DNA of 64,000 nucleotides, from positions 25,271,348 to 25,335,347 of the forward strand of contig NC_061870.1 in the NCBI RefSeq assembly GCF_907164915.1, in the 5' to 3' direction. The notes under the pieces were generated by a model. It worked only from the letters and a program-made list of their open reading frames with translations. It was not told where the DNA came from and did no database searches. The position numbers and the translations under genes are program-made. This DNA comes from Impatiens glandulifera (taxonomy: Eukaryota; Streptophyta; Magnoliopsida; Ericales; Balsaminaceae). Below, piece after piece: positions 1 to 11,808 of the stretch. Positions within the stretch are counted from its first letter, which is position 1; each line of letters begins with the position of its first letter.

Positions 1-411
1 TTTTAATAAAAAAACTAAAGAATATTAATATATAATAATAAAATTAAAAATAATAATTTAAAATAAAATAATATTTTAATAATTAGAAGTTATTTAAATA
101 ATTCAATTCAAAAAATATTATTTTATTTTTTCTTCTTTTTATGACACTTTTATGACATAACTGTATCCATTAACTAAAATATTAAAATATAATTTATTTT
201 AAATTACTATTTTTTATTTTTATCATTTATATTAATATCATTTAAATTTTTATACTAAAAAAATCTTCACCATAATCATTTATTTTTAATTAGCCAAATT
301 AATTTAGAAAATCTCAATTTTAAACCGGTATAGGATCATTTCCTCCCTTTCACAATGAGAGGACATAACAGTCATTTTACAAGAATTTGAGAATAGTGGT
401 GATTCAAACTA
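1..411. other. AT-rich intergenic DNA, no gene seen
   Basis: This stretch is low-complexity A/T-rich sequence. I see no open frame with coding character, no paired splice sites and no repeat ends. It runs up to the first MITE. Confidence 0.6.
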
Positions 412-675
412 GGGCCTTGTTTGGTTAGGATTATTCAAATAACTCAAGTCACTCAAACATCTTTTCACTCCCTCTCTTATCAATCACATCACTCAATTCA
501 TTATCCCAAATACTAAATTACCCTCTATTTTAAATTATTATTTATTATTTTATTATTATTTTCAATACCCTTTAAGTAATTTTATCAAAAATATTCTCAA
601 TACTTCAAAATCATCACCGATCATTATTTATTTTCCCCCTCTAGGTTATTACAATAATCACAATCCGAACAAGGT
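412..675. mobile_element. Tourist-like MITE, copy 1 (264 bp)
   Basis: The left end reads GGGCCTTGTTTGG and the right end, on the opposite strand, reads ACCTTGTTCGG. This gives an inverted terminal repeat with the core CCTTGTTYGG. The trinucleotide CTA flanks both sides (409-411 and 676-678), consistent with the 3-bp target duplication of PIF/Harbinger (Tourist) MITEs. There is no coding capacity. Similar sequence recurs in both orientations at 905-1158, about 1835-2083 and about 7639-7898. The superfamily is inferred from ends and TSD only. Confidence 0.65.
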
Positions 676-904
676 CTAGATTAATATTGTTTGAATTTGA
701 TTATTTAAATAACTAAATCGAACCAAATTAATTTGTTATTTATTTATGATTTGATTTGTCCTCAATTTGTTTTGTTTTTAAATTATTTTTCATTAATATT
801 GTAAGCATGACCTGGGGTTACAAATATCATAATCTAACTACATTAAAATTTTAGTTTCTCTTTTAAGGTTACATATATTAACTTTTTTTTGTTTTTTTTT
901 GCTA

Positions 905-1158
905 GGCTTGGTTCGGATTGTGAAAAAATCTAGAGAGTGAAAAAAATAATGATTGGTGATGATTTTACAAAGGTGATGATTATTTTTGATAAAAAAAAAA
1001 TTAAAGGGTATTGATATATATGAATAAAATAAAAAATAAAAATTTAAAATAGAGAGTATTTTAGTATTTTGGTTAATGAAACGAGTGATGTGATTGAGAA
1101 GTGATTGATTGGAAAATTGATTTTGGACGAGGTTTTTAAAAACCCAAAAAAACCATAC
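905..1158. mobile_element. Tourist-like MITE, copy 2 (inverted)
   Basis: This is the reverse-orientation relative of the 412-675 element. It starts GGCTTGGTTCGGATTG and shares the internal pattern of a GTGATGATT segment, a ttaaaGGGTATTGATAT segment and an AGTGATGTGATTG segment. CTA lies on both sides (902-904 and 1159-1161). The right terminal repeat is degraded (an A-rich run). Confidence 0.55.
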
Positions 1159-1834
1159 CTAAGTTTTACAGTTTTTCAAAAAAAAAAAAAAAATAGTTCA
1201 GGCTAGGTTGGTTAATTATTGACTGTTACAATAATCCAAACAAAGACTAACATATTTATTATATATGCCCTACAGCTTATTTTGATTTGGATATGATATG
1301 ATCCGCCAACTGAACAATTTTGTAAAGGAAAAATAAAGGCATCAATGTCTAGCTCTAGTAAAGTCACGTGGGGCCGAAACATTAATAATAATAATAATAA
1401 TTCGACATAACTCTTTTAGTTGATTAAGACTCTAATTTAATTTATATAATTATCAATATAATCCTAATTAGAAGATGTGATTGATGGAATTCATCTGGAC
1501 CGTTGAAGTACAATGATTTAATTTTTGATGTATTTTTTTTATAGTAATTATTGTACTACTAATAATAGGACTATATATCTTCTTTTTAGGATCTACGTAC
1601 CATGCTCCTCTTTCAATTGTACATGACCGACAACAACAAGTTCATCTCATCTCATCTTAAAACATTATCTCAAATATTTATTTATTCTAAAAATATTAAA
1701 ACTTGGTTTCTATATATGGATGGACACAACTGTTGCCTTTGTTTTAGTGCTAGTTTCATTATCTTAAATAAGTTTTAAACAAATAATAAATAAATTTAAT
1801 AGTTAAACTTAATTCAAAACATTGTTTTATATGG
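1159..1834. other. AT-rich intergenic DNA between MITEs
   Basis: No gene seen. A short (AAT)n microsatellite lies at about 1383-1401, in a slightly less AT-rich patch that includes a GTCACGTGGGGCC sequence around 1361-1375. That patch contains a CACGTG G-box core but is not next to any gene I can recognise. Confidence 0.4.
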
Positions 1835-2083
1835 TTTTTTTTTTAAAAAAAACCATTTAAAATCAATTTTTTAATAATCACTCCTCAATAATTACATCAC
1901 CCATTTCATTAATAAAATACTAAAATACTATTTATTTTAAATTATTATTTTTTATTTTATTCATATATATCAATACCTTTTAAGTTTTTTTACCAAAAAT
2001 AATCATCACCTTCTCAAAATTATCATCAATCATTACTTTTTTCCCTCTATAAGTTTTTTCAAAAACCCAATCCGAACAAAGCC
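1835..2083. mobile_element. Tourist-like MITE, copy 3 (left end degraded)
   Basis: The right end ends in CCCAATCCGAACAAAGCC, matching the terminal repeat of the family. The internal order is ATCACTCCTCAAT, then CATTTCATTAATAAAATACT, then TCATCACC and TCAATCATTA, paralleling the 412-675 copy in the same orientation. The left end has collapsed into T/A runs, so no target duplication can be defined. Confidence 0.5.
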
Positions 2084-5000
2084 AATTGAGTTAAGAGTTT
2101 GGAGGAGAAAAATTATGGAGATGAATTTCAACCCATCTTAGCCCTATTCGTAGATATGCCTCTCGTCAAGAGAAGCTCAATTATTGATATATATAAGTTC
2201 CATAATTATTTCATTTTGATTTTAAAAAAAATGTGTTCTTTTATTTTATCACCTTGTTTGTGTTGCAGGTGAAAGATCTTATCATGAACATTATAAGTTA
2301 AATATTTGAGCAAGAGAAATAAAGATAAATGAAAAGGAAAAGAAAGTATGAAAATAAAGACATAAGAACAGTAGGAACAAAGTCACTATAGAAGCTTTGT
2401 TTGAACTAATAGAGTACATAGTTCCTTTAAGCCCTACTCATCACATAAAGTAAAACTAATAAAGAAAAAATAAATAAAATATTGAAAAAGAACTTCAACT
2501 GAAAATTACATTTACACCCTTGGCCCTAAGCCTTATGGAGGAGTCTTCTCTGTTCATCATATATATATAATATATGTAAAGATTTTATATGATATATATT
2601 TTGTGGACAATATTAATAATGGCATATTTGAACACTTTTTAAATATGAGATTAATAAATTAAAAATATTTATCAAATTAAAATATGTGAAAGTGCAATCT
2701 GATTGTTTGAAAACATAAAAGAAATTTGTCCTCATTTCACATTTTTTTTATTTTTTCAGCCAAATGATATCAAATATTTATTTTTCAATCTCTCCTTTTA
2801 TCACTCCTCTTAAAATACTATTGTCAAATAGTTACGACCTCTATTTAGATATTTTATTTTATTTTTTATACTAATTCCTTCTATATTTTTTTCATTTTAT
2901 AAAAAATCATCCAAACATGTCCCTCACACTTTCATTATTACATCTTCTCCCCGACCAACAAATGAATCCATTAATAGAATTTGTTTTCTCTCTCACACAT
3001 ACATCCTTCATTAGACACACACAAGTGACATTTTCTTCTTCATTCTCGTACATGGTCCAACATGTTTTTACTTCAAAATTTTATTTTATAAATTATTTGA
3101 GATAATTCGTTCTTCATCCATTATTATTTTTTCAATCACATCATTTACATATTAAAATATTTTTTCTTTTTTAATCTTGTAACATTTTACAATATACTAA
3201 ACACACTTGATAATTATCCTAATAATAATATCAAACAACTATTTTTAAAATAATTCAAAAAAATATTCTAACCCAATATCAAACAAGTCCTACTAAACTG
3301 TCGTATATAAAGTTGACCAATATATAATGACTTTATTGGCTTATTGCTATATAAATTATAAGATAAAATTTGTCAAAACTAACCAACTTTAACAATGCCT
3401 ACTTAATTAAAGACCAAAACCCATTAACCATTTTATCAAACAAGGCCTAAGTTTGCATTCCTCTGTTTTCTATCTTCAATCAAACTTTTCAAATTCTTTC
3501 ATGTTTTGTTTACACATTTTTTAAGTCTTCATTGGACTTTCTAAATATGTAACAAATTTTTTTTTAAATGGTATATGAAATTAAATTGTCATTAAATCAC
3601 ATCTAAAAAAACATTACCTAAAAAATTAGGATGAAAAATTAAGTAATTAAACGAAAATGTAAAATTACCGAGCATATAACTCCTTTCTACCGGATCTCAT
3701 CTCACGGATCTCATCTCAGACATACTCATGATAATGACATTATGTATAAATAATTATTAAAAAAGTTTCAGTTCAATGTCAACCAAATCATCCAAAGAAA
3801 TTAGACAGCCATATGTAACAAATTATTGAGAATTATGTTTTTTTTTATATTCAATTGTTATAATTATTTTAAATGATATTTAGCCAAATACCATTTCTTT
3901 CTACTAAATAATTGGTTGCTTAATTTGGAGTTTTTCTGATGTGGGGTTATTTCAATTTAATTAATTAGGCCTTCTTTTACGGGGGTTATTTTTTTAATTA
4001 GATGAACATGTAGTATAGTTATATTTACAAATTTTTTTTAATAGTATTGTTAATATTTTAAATAATTTAATTAATAAAAGATACAAAATGTGACAATGAA
4101 ATAACTTAAAACAAACAAAATCTACATAATTCATTCATAAATAAATAACTTAATTTATTAACTAAAATATTAAATTAAAATAATTTTATTTTTGTAAAAA
4201 GTAAATTTACATATAAAATATTATTTTAATAATTTAAAACAAATCATCTCAAATAATATTTTTTTTTTATCAAGATTTTAAATTAATAATTCTAATGTAT
4301 TTTAAAAATCCAAATCAAAAGATCTCCTTGATTATTAATAAGGACGAGAATATGTTTTCCTGAAATAATTAATGAATAAATTGAACTAAATAACTTAAAT
4401 CAAACTAACTCAATAATAATAATGTCTTGTCATTTTCTTTCAAATAAAAATAAAAATAATATCTTTGTCATTATTTAATCAATCCAAATCTTATCACAAA
4501 CTCATTGAAACATGTATGTTTTAAATTATATATAATTAAAGTCGTGACTTTATTTATTATGAATGAATCTGTTTTAGACTAATATAAATAAACATAATTA
4601 TTCTATCTAACGTTAACTTTTTCTCATATATATATTATTTTGCTTATAATAAACAGTTGCCATTATAAAATTTAAACAAATGTTGATGATGACGTCAGGG
4701 ATGATGAAAGCATCCTAGAACTAGGAATCTATCTCTCAATTTATATATATATATATATATTATAAATAATTATAGTCGTCCTTAATCCCTTTTAATAGCC
4801 AAATTTAAAGCCAGACAGAGAGGTTGACCGTCCACGCACCTCTTCAAGGTGTTGCATGCTCTTTTTTTTTAGTTTTTATTTTATTTTTTTATATATTCAC
4901 AGATCAATTTATAACAAATCAAGTCCTTGTACTTTGTTGAGTTAATTATACAAAATTTAGAATTTGTTGGTAGTTTTTATTTGTAAATAAATATTGATTT

Positions 5001-6319
5001 ATTTTAAAAAGGTTAATGGACCATGGCGGGTTTGGTGGGGATTCGGGTGGGTATAAGCTCATTCCCAAAAAAAAAAAAAAACAAAAAAAAAAAGAGACAC
5101 TGCCCTTCTAATTTAATTCATTATTTTCTTTTTATCTAATTCTTAAAAAAAATGATAGAACTTACATTTATTTTTTGCTTTATCAATAATTGTTTTTTTT
5201 TTGTTATTTTTTAAAATTTACTTTAATTTTTTTTTTCAAACTCACTCCAATTCAGATTCTTAGACATGTCCCGGTTGATGTGAGTTGATTTTGAGATATA
5301 ATAAAATGATATTTAATTGTTGATGAATTTTTATAATAAACTTAACCGAACAAACTCTTAGTTTATTTAAAAAAATATTGAGAGGTGGTAATTTAAAAAA
5401 AAAATGTGAATATTTTTATTTTTGTTAAAAAAAGTTTAACTTTTATGTATGGATTATTAAATAACCCAATGGATATAAGAATGCATCATTTGGGTTGATT
5501 TTAAAGAATTTTAAGTTTTTTTAACCCAAAAAAAAATATTAAATGATATTAATATATAATGATAAAAAAAATATAATTTAAATTAAAAGTTATTTTAATA
5601 TTTTAGTATATAATAATGAGAGATGATAAAATTATGTTTGATGATGTTGAGATTATTTAAATAATTCAAATCAATTAATATTTTAATATTTTAGTTTATT
5701 TTATTTTTAAACAAAACAAAATCTTAATATATAATGATAAAATAATTTATTTATTTTGAAATAAAAACTATTTTAATATTTTGGTTAATAAATTAATTGA
5801 CGTGACGAAGAGAAAAAAAAACAGATTATGGTCATGTATTTTTGGGTTCGGTTCGAAATTAGGTTAATCCGTTTAACTTGATTAATAAAAATGTCAAAAT
5901 TTGGTCGACCAAAAATGACCCAAATTAGATCCACCAACGCGTTTAATTTTATTTTTTTTAGAGTTTTGTGTTTGTTATTTCTTACTCACTTACTCATTTT
6001 ATTTTTTAGGTCTTTTATAAGCGGATTTATGATTTATCTTTATTATTATTTTTATATCATTTTAATCTAAAATAGAGATATTATACTAATTACATTGGAT
6101 TAAATCGAGTTCGATTCAAGTTAAGTCAATCATGTCAATTGGGTCGTGTCCGGGTCAATTATAATTCAACATGTGAGGTTCAAGTTAGAAATTTTAAATT
6201 GAATCACTACACATGTCAAATTAAGGTTAGTATAGTTCAATTTGTGTTGAGATGTTCTTTGTCATTGCGGGCGGGTTTTAAATTCTGGGTAAATGGGTTA
6301 GGGTTTTCTATTATGAAAA
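2084..6319. other. Gene-poor AT-rich intergenic region
   Basis: About 4.2 kb without a supportable gene. The open frames here are short and compositionally random. Visible items are poly-A and poly-T runs, an (AT)10 tract at 4741-4760, a short internal duplication CGGATCTCATCTCA near 3690-3716, and degraded pieces resembling the nearby MITE family (for example around 5500-5810). Nothing here shows a splice-site pattern or protein motif. Confidence 0.5.
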
Positions 6320-6780
6320 CGGGTTAGAGTATAAATACTTATTTTTGGGTATTTTTCTTATAACACAGTAAGGTTGAGAGAGAGTGAACAGATCTAGGGT
6401 TTTTTTTTTAATTCTTCTTGTTTTTTGGCTGATCTGGAGTGAGAGGTTGGGGGAGTTTTTGATTGTGGAGGATTCCAATCATTTCTAGTGTAATCACTTC
6501 TTTCATTTGAGAACAGGGCATGTGAGTTTCTACTATTGACATTTGTTTGATTTAGTGAAATTTATCCCTCTCGTAGACGTAGGTCGATTTTGACCAAACC
6601 ACGTATATTGTGTTGTCGTTTATTACTTTGTGCTATTTCAGCTCTTGGTAAATCTGTTATTCGTCATAGACGATTTGAAAACTGATTTGTTACAGATTTG
6701 ATTTCTAAGAAGATCCGTAGTTTTGTTATTGCAAAACCAACAATTTGTTCATCTATCAATCTGAACTCGACCTAAATTGT
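6320..6780 (+). mobile_element. LTR relic, probably Ty1/copia
   Basis: A TATA-like TATAAATACT (about 6331) is followed by a purine-rich leader (gagagagag, ATCTAGGG) and then a block around 6574-6640 reading CTCGTAGACGTAGGTCGA and ACCACGTATATTGTG. In many plant copia LTRs a very similar order (GTGGACGTAGG, then ACCGAACCACGTAAA) sits at the R/U5 junction. No primer-binding site, coding region or second LTR is visible, so it would be a truncated or solo LTR. The family assignment rests on my recognition of the U5 motif and is moderate at best. Confidence 0.4.
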
Positions 6781-6937
6781 CACCTTACTATTTTATTTAT
6801 AAAAAAAAACAACTCTTTTGATGTTTGGTTATTTAATGATAAAATTAGGTTTTTATAAAAACTTTGCTGGGTGTAAAAAAAATAGTTTTTAAAAGATTGA
6901 TTAATTAAATACTTTTAGGGGTGTTTGATAACCCTAA

Positions 6938-7634
6938 AATTGATATTGGAATTGGAATTGGAATTGGAATTGGAATTGGAATGATTATTCAATTTCAATT
7001 CTTAAGTTTAGTAGAACCTTTAATATTAATAAATAGAATTAGAATTTTAATTTTAATGGAATTCAATCTAGTGTAATTTTATAGTTCTAAATTCCTCATT
7101 CTAGGTCGGAAATGAAATTCCAAATTTTATTTATTTATATATTTTTTCAAACAAAATAGCTTGTTATTTTATTATTTAAAACACGACTAAAGTTTTCAAT
7201 CGATAATTATTTTTTAAATTTAGGATGTTAAAATATTGAACCGATGTCTTTTTTTTTTTATACTTTTAGTAAGTTAATATTTTGAACTGATATATATATT
7301 TTTAATTTAAGAAATTAACATATTGAACCGAAATTTTCTTTTTAAATTTAGGAAATTAATTTCGAACCAATATTTTGTTTAATATATGAAGTTAACATGT
7401 TAAATAGGTTTTTTTTATTATTAAAAATTGAAACTTAAAAAAAATCTATTTACGCTTGAGCTATCATTTTTTTAAGAAAATATTAAAATTATTTATATTA
7501 TATTCTTTTTTCAAACATATAAATTGTGATTGAATTATAATTCTATATTTTTCAAATATATGAATTGAATAATAATTCATTGCCAATTTTTATAAATTGG
7601 AATTAGAATTAGAATTTCAATTCCAATTCTATTT
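6938..7634. repeat. GAATT-ended dispersed repeat, copy A
   Basis: The left edge is a run of six TTGGAA-type hexamers (about 6948-6983). The right edge (about 7598-7632) carries the complement, AATTTCAATTCCAATTCT, so the two ends form an imperfect inverted repeat. The interior shares segments with 51975-52560: an ATTCAATCTAGTGTAATTTTATAG-like block, a CAAACAAAATAGCTTGTTATTTTATTATT-like block and repeated TTAAAATRTTGAACCGAT motifs. It has no coding capacity. It is probably a non-autonomous DNA transposon, but no target duplication was established. Confidence 0.45.
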
Positions 7635-7638
7635 ATAA

Positions 7639-7898
7639 GTCTTGGTTTGGATTTGGGTTATTTAAAAAATTAGAAGGAGAAAATAATAATTATTGATAAT
7701 TTTGAAAAAATAATGATTATTTTTTATTTATAAAAAGACTTAGATGGTATTAGTATACAAATAAAATAAAAAATAATAATTTAAAATAGAAGGTATTTTA
7801 ATAATTTGATTAATGATTTGAGTGATGTGATGGATGTGAGAAAAATAAAATGATGTTTAATTTTGTTTGAATTATTTAAAACCAAACCGAATAAAGCC
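7639..7898. mobile_element. Tourist-like MITE, copy 4
   Basis: The left end reads GTCTTGGTTTGGATTTGGG and the right end, on the other strand, reads GGCTTTATTCGGTTTGG. It contains the same internal order (GAGTGATGTGATGG near the right end) as the inverted copy at 905-1158. It directly abuts the preceding GAATT repeat, so one element may have landed at the edge of the other. Confidence 0.5.
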
Positions 7899-10200
7899 AT
7901 ACAAACATACCCTTATCTTTTTCTCTCTTCTAAAAGGCTTGTTTTTGATATTTGGTTATTGGAATAAAACTAAGGACTCGATTTGACTTTTATAAGCCGG
8001 GTATAGGCGAATAACTTTGCGTAATAAGTTCACGCAAAAATATATAATAAAACACATTTTTGCGTTTAAACTCAGTTTTCTCTTTACATTCCTGTTAAGA
8101 TTATAATCTCAATGTTTTTTCTCTTATCATTTTTTTTATTCATTCTTTCTCATTTATTTATTTTATTTTATTCATTCTCTCTCATCTATTTAATCTATTT
8201 CTAATCATTTTATTCATTATATCTCTCATCTATTTAATTTATTTCTAATCATTTTATTCACTATCTCTCATCTATTTTATATATTTATATACTCATATAA
8301 AATTATTATAATAAAAAAATATACATTTAAATATATTTTTATTTATTATTTATAATAAATGTATCTTAATATATAAAATAATTAAGCAAAATATGAAATA
8401 TTATAAATATACTGTCATTTTTTTATTTATAATTATAGTTTCAGAAATAAAATTAGCCTTAATTAATTATTTAAAAGGTACATTACAATTATGAATCAAA
8501 GTGATCCAAATGAATGATAATATGGAAAGGAAGGGAGTGAGAGAACCCAAAAATGAATTCACAATTAAAAGATTAAGTTAGAGATGGAGTGTTGTAAGGG
8601 GAAAAATATATATAATAATAATAAATTGTTTTCTTTATTCATATAATTTATTTTAAAATATATCATTTTTTAATTTAAATCATTTATTAATAATATTTAA
8701 AATTATATATTAACAAAAAAAATTATAAAAATTAATATATTAATATAATTTATTTTCAAATATATACTATTTTTTAATTTAAATTATTTATTAATATTTA
8801 AAATTAAATTAATAAATATATATAATATTAATTATTAAATAATATTATAAATATAAAAAATAAATAAATTAGGCGTATAAGCTGAATCAAACATACCTAC
8901 TATCCTGATAATAAACTAAGTTGAATCAAACATACTCAAACTTAACTATTAAATAAGTTGATCATATCAAACATATCTAATATCCTGATAATAAACTAAG
9001 TTAAATCAAACTAGTCCTTATTCCCAAATCCAACCATTATATAATATATCTAATCAATAATGATTTATATTTTTTTTAATATAAATTAATTATTAAATAA
9101 AAATATAGATAGATAATCGGTAATTTGTTAAAACTAAAATAAAAACAATTTTTTTTACTTTTAATGAAACAAGATTTTTGAAAAAAAAAGCCACAAATTA
9201 AACCCTTTCTCAAACAAGCCCTTAGGTGCCCTGTTTACCCTACCATAGGTCCATAGGGGTAGGGGGGCAGTCTTATCTTTTAATTTCCTAAAGAAACTAC
9301 ATTTGTTTAATAATAAAATATTTAACATAAGTGGTATTTTGGTATTTAATTTATTGAAGAATACAATTTAACTGATGAAATGAAGTTAAATATGAAATTT
9401 GAGTTTTTGGATAAAATTAAAAAAATTATATAAGACAAATCCTTGTTTTTTTTAATTTAAAATTTTGTATATATAATTCCTAGATGAATTTAAAACAAAT
9501 TATGTTTTTTTTTTTGTTATATATATTGCATATATTTATTTATTTTTGTTAGTTTAATTAATCATATTTATATAATATATTCTTTAATAGATAGAATTCC
9601 AAAACTTACATATAATTTGAACTCTAATTATTTCTTTTATGTTTAAACACAAAAATATAATAGTTGAAAAAAAAGGCCATATGACTTGGTGGGGGGTGCT
9701 CCCACTGCTAGACTCAGGTCAAACAAAACACAAGTCCTATAATGCCTAGGTTGTGTCGTGTCCAACCCACTTGTCGCATATGGTGAGGCAGGCGAGTGTA
9801 ACTCGTCCATGCATTACATGTCGAGGCATTATATAATGGCAAGTTACCATCACAAAATGTCCTCCAATATAGAAGGATACGTGCATTGCGTAAGAAAAAT
9901 GAAAGAACAACGCGAAAACACAAAATGTCTCAATAATAGAAAATATGTTCATTGCAGAGGAGAAAAATGAAATAATAAGATAATTCAACTTAGAGCCTCC
10001 TCTTCAACTTATATGACATACCATTTATTAAAAAGTCATATAGTTTACAATAGATGAGCTAAAGTTTGGTTATAATTGTTACAATAGATACAGATCAAGC
10101 CACAAATACACATAATAATATAATATTTGTATTATAAAAAAAAATGGGAAAGCAAATTATGAACAAGCGGGGTTGAATACGAGGTTCACTGTGTTTTTAG
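7899..10200. other. AT-rich intergenic DNA with short tandem repeats
   Basis: No gene seen. At about 8160-8275 there is a tandem array of units of about 45-50 bp built on CTCTCATCTATTTAAT and TTTCTAATCATTTTATTCA. At about 8895-9020 a segment containing ATCCTGATAATAAACTAAGTT occurs twice, roughly 95 bp apart. The less AT-rich patch at 9680-9960 is open in several frames for 60-80 codons on both strands, but no frame shows a recognisable motif, so I do not call a gene. Confidence 0.4.
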
Positions 10201-11742
10201 CCGAAAAAAAAAAGTGGAGTGTGTGTGTGAGAGAGAGAAACAGGAGATGAGATGAAAGGGGAGAGACAAGTGAGTGTGTGGCCCTCTCCGGTACTCTTGG
10301 ATTGGACATTTCTGGAAAGTTTTCCTTTTTTGTTATTATTCTTTTTTCCTTTTCTACATACTATCTCTTTCCCAAAATTACCCTTCAACCATTAAATGTC
10401 CAAAACACCCTCCCCCATCACATAGGCTTTCATTTCTCTTTAATCAATCAATTATTCATATCAACTTACAATTAATTAAATTATATACTTCAAAAGTGCA
10501 ATTAAAAAATTAATAATCATTGGGTTGACCAAAATTTTATCTCGATCTTATCTCTTTCTTCTCAATTCGATTCTTCTCGATAAATTATTTCTTGGACTTT
10601 ATTACCCTTAGGTTAAACAAACACAACACATAAAAAAAACTATTAGCATTAATTTATTACATTTTTAATGGTAACAAATATATGATATTTAATAGTTTAC
10701 ACAATGACATTTTTTAATTAAAATTATTATAGTTGATTAACTGAAAATATATATTATAATTTGGAATTTAGTGATATATTTTTTTTCACTAACAAATCAG
10801 GTCTAAAAGATTAAATATCACAAATTTAATTTTTACGTAAAATATTTAAATTGAATTCAAAGTAGCATGAGATCATACTAGCTTCTTGTATATTAAAAAA
10901 ATAATGATAATAAAAAATAAAAATAAATTATATAAGTATTTTATTGAAATGTACTATGATAACATAATTCACAATAATGATATTTATTTTAACTTAAGAG
11001 TTAACATGTATCTTTGTTTTTTTAGAAACACGTTATGCTTAAACTATGTTAGGGATAAAGTTGAAATATATATAGGTTAGGTTCATTTTAAAATTTTTGA
11101 GATTCATTTCATATTACATTAGCTTATTAATTACAATTGAAATATGAAATAAATAAAGAAAAAGAAATTGAAATTGTATGACATAAAAAGCAAAGAAATA
11201 AAAATGATGATAGATAGGTTATAATTGAATAAATGTATAAAAGGAATCTGATGTAGGGGAGGGGGGGATGAAGCTGACTTGTGATATGGGTGTGAGATTC
11301 GTGTGAATGAGTGAAATGATAATTGGTTATGTCCATTTAAGGTAATTGAGTAAATTACCCACCTTCATAATCTTTGTCCCTCTCCTTCCCCCATTTTCTA
11401 TTTTAAGTCTCTCTGCACTTCGATTTGATTAACATTGGAAACTTTTGTCTAACAAAGAAACAGACTTGGTTCTTCCCTTTTCTTGTTTCTCCCATCAATT
11501 TCTCTCTTCTCATCTGCTAATTTTTACACAGTTTTAGCTATCAAGATCATCATCATGGGTAACCCTAACTATAACTAGCTACCTCTCTATTTTGGATAAA
11601 AGATAAAGGAAACGTCAAGAGAGAGAGAAAGACTCCATTTTTACGATAATGGGGAATGCTTTCGAGCTAAACTAGCTTCTCTCTCTCTCTCTCTCTCCTT
11701 TTTTTCCACTTCGTTTTTCCTTTCAAGATCTTCCATTTCACC
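10201..11742 (+). promoter_or_regulatory. Upstream and 5'-leader region of the AP2 gene
   Basis: This is the interval upstream of the AP2-like coding sequence. The last ~340 bases (from about 11400) change from A/T-rich to pyrimidine-rich sequence, with a (CT)n run at about 11681-11698, as is common in plant 5' leaders. Short upstream ATGs occur. I could not fix a transcription start or TATA box. A purine-rich (GT)n/(GA)n patch at 10214-10245 has no clear function. Confidence 0.35.
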
Positions 11743-11808
11743 ATGCATTCTTGTTTCAACCCGATCCTCTTCTTACTTTCTTCTCTTCCCGCCGCCGTCA
11801 CTCAATAA
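11743..11808 (+). other. Upstream ORF (21 codons) abutting the broken AP2 start
   Basis: An ATG at 11743 opens 21 codons and ends with TAA at 11806-11808. The very next base begins the ATG (11809) of the conserved AP2 start motif. It lies in the pyrimidine-rich leader. A stop immediately followed by a start could permit termination-reinitiation. It could equally be leader sequence without function, since no conservation can be judged from one genome. Its hydrophobic residues give no recognisable motif. Confidence 0.35.

Noticed and set aside
9714..9988. Overlapping ORFs on both strands in a less AT-rich patch
   Set aside because: Three mutually exclusive frames of similar length without motif or splice signals. 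Probably a decayed element, but I could not find ends.
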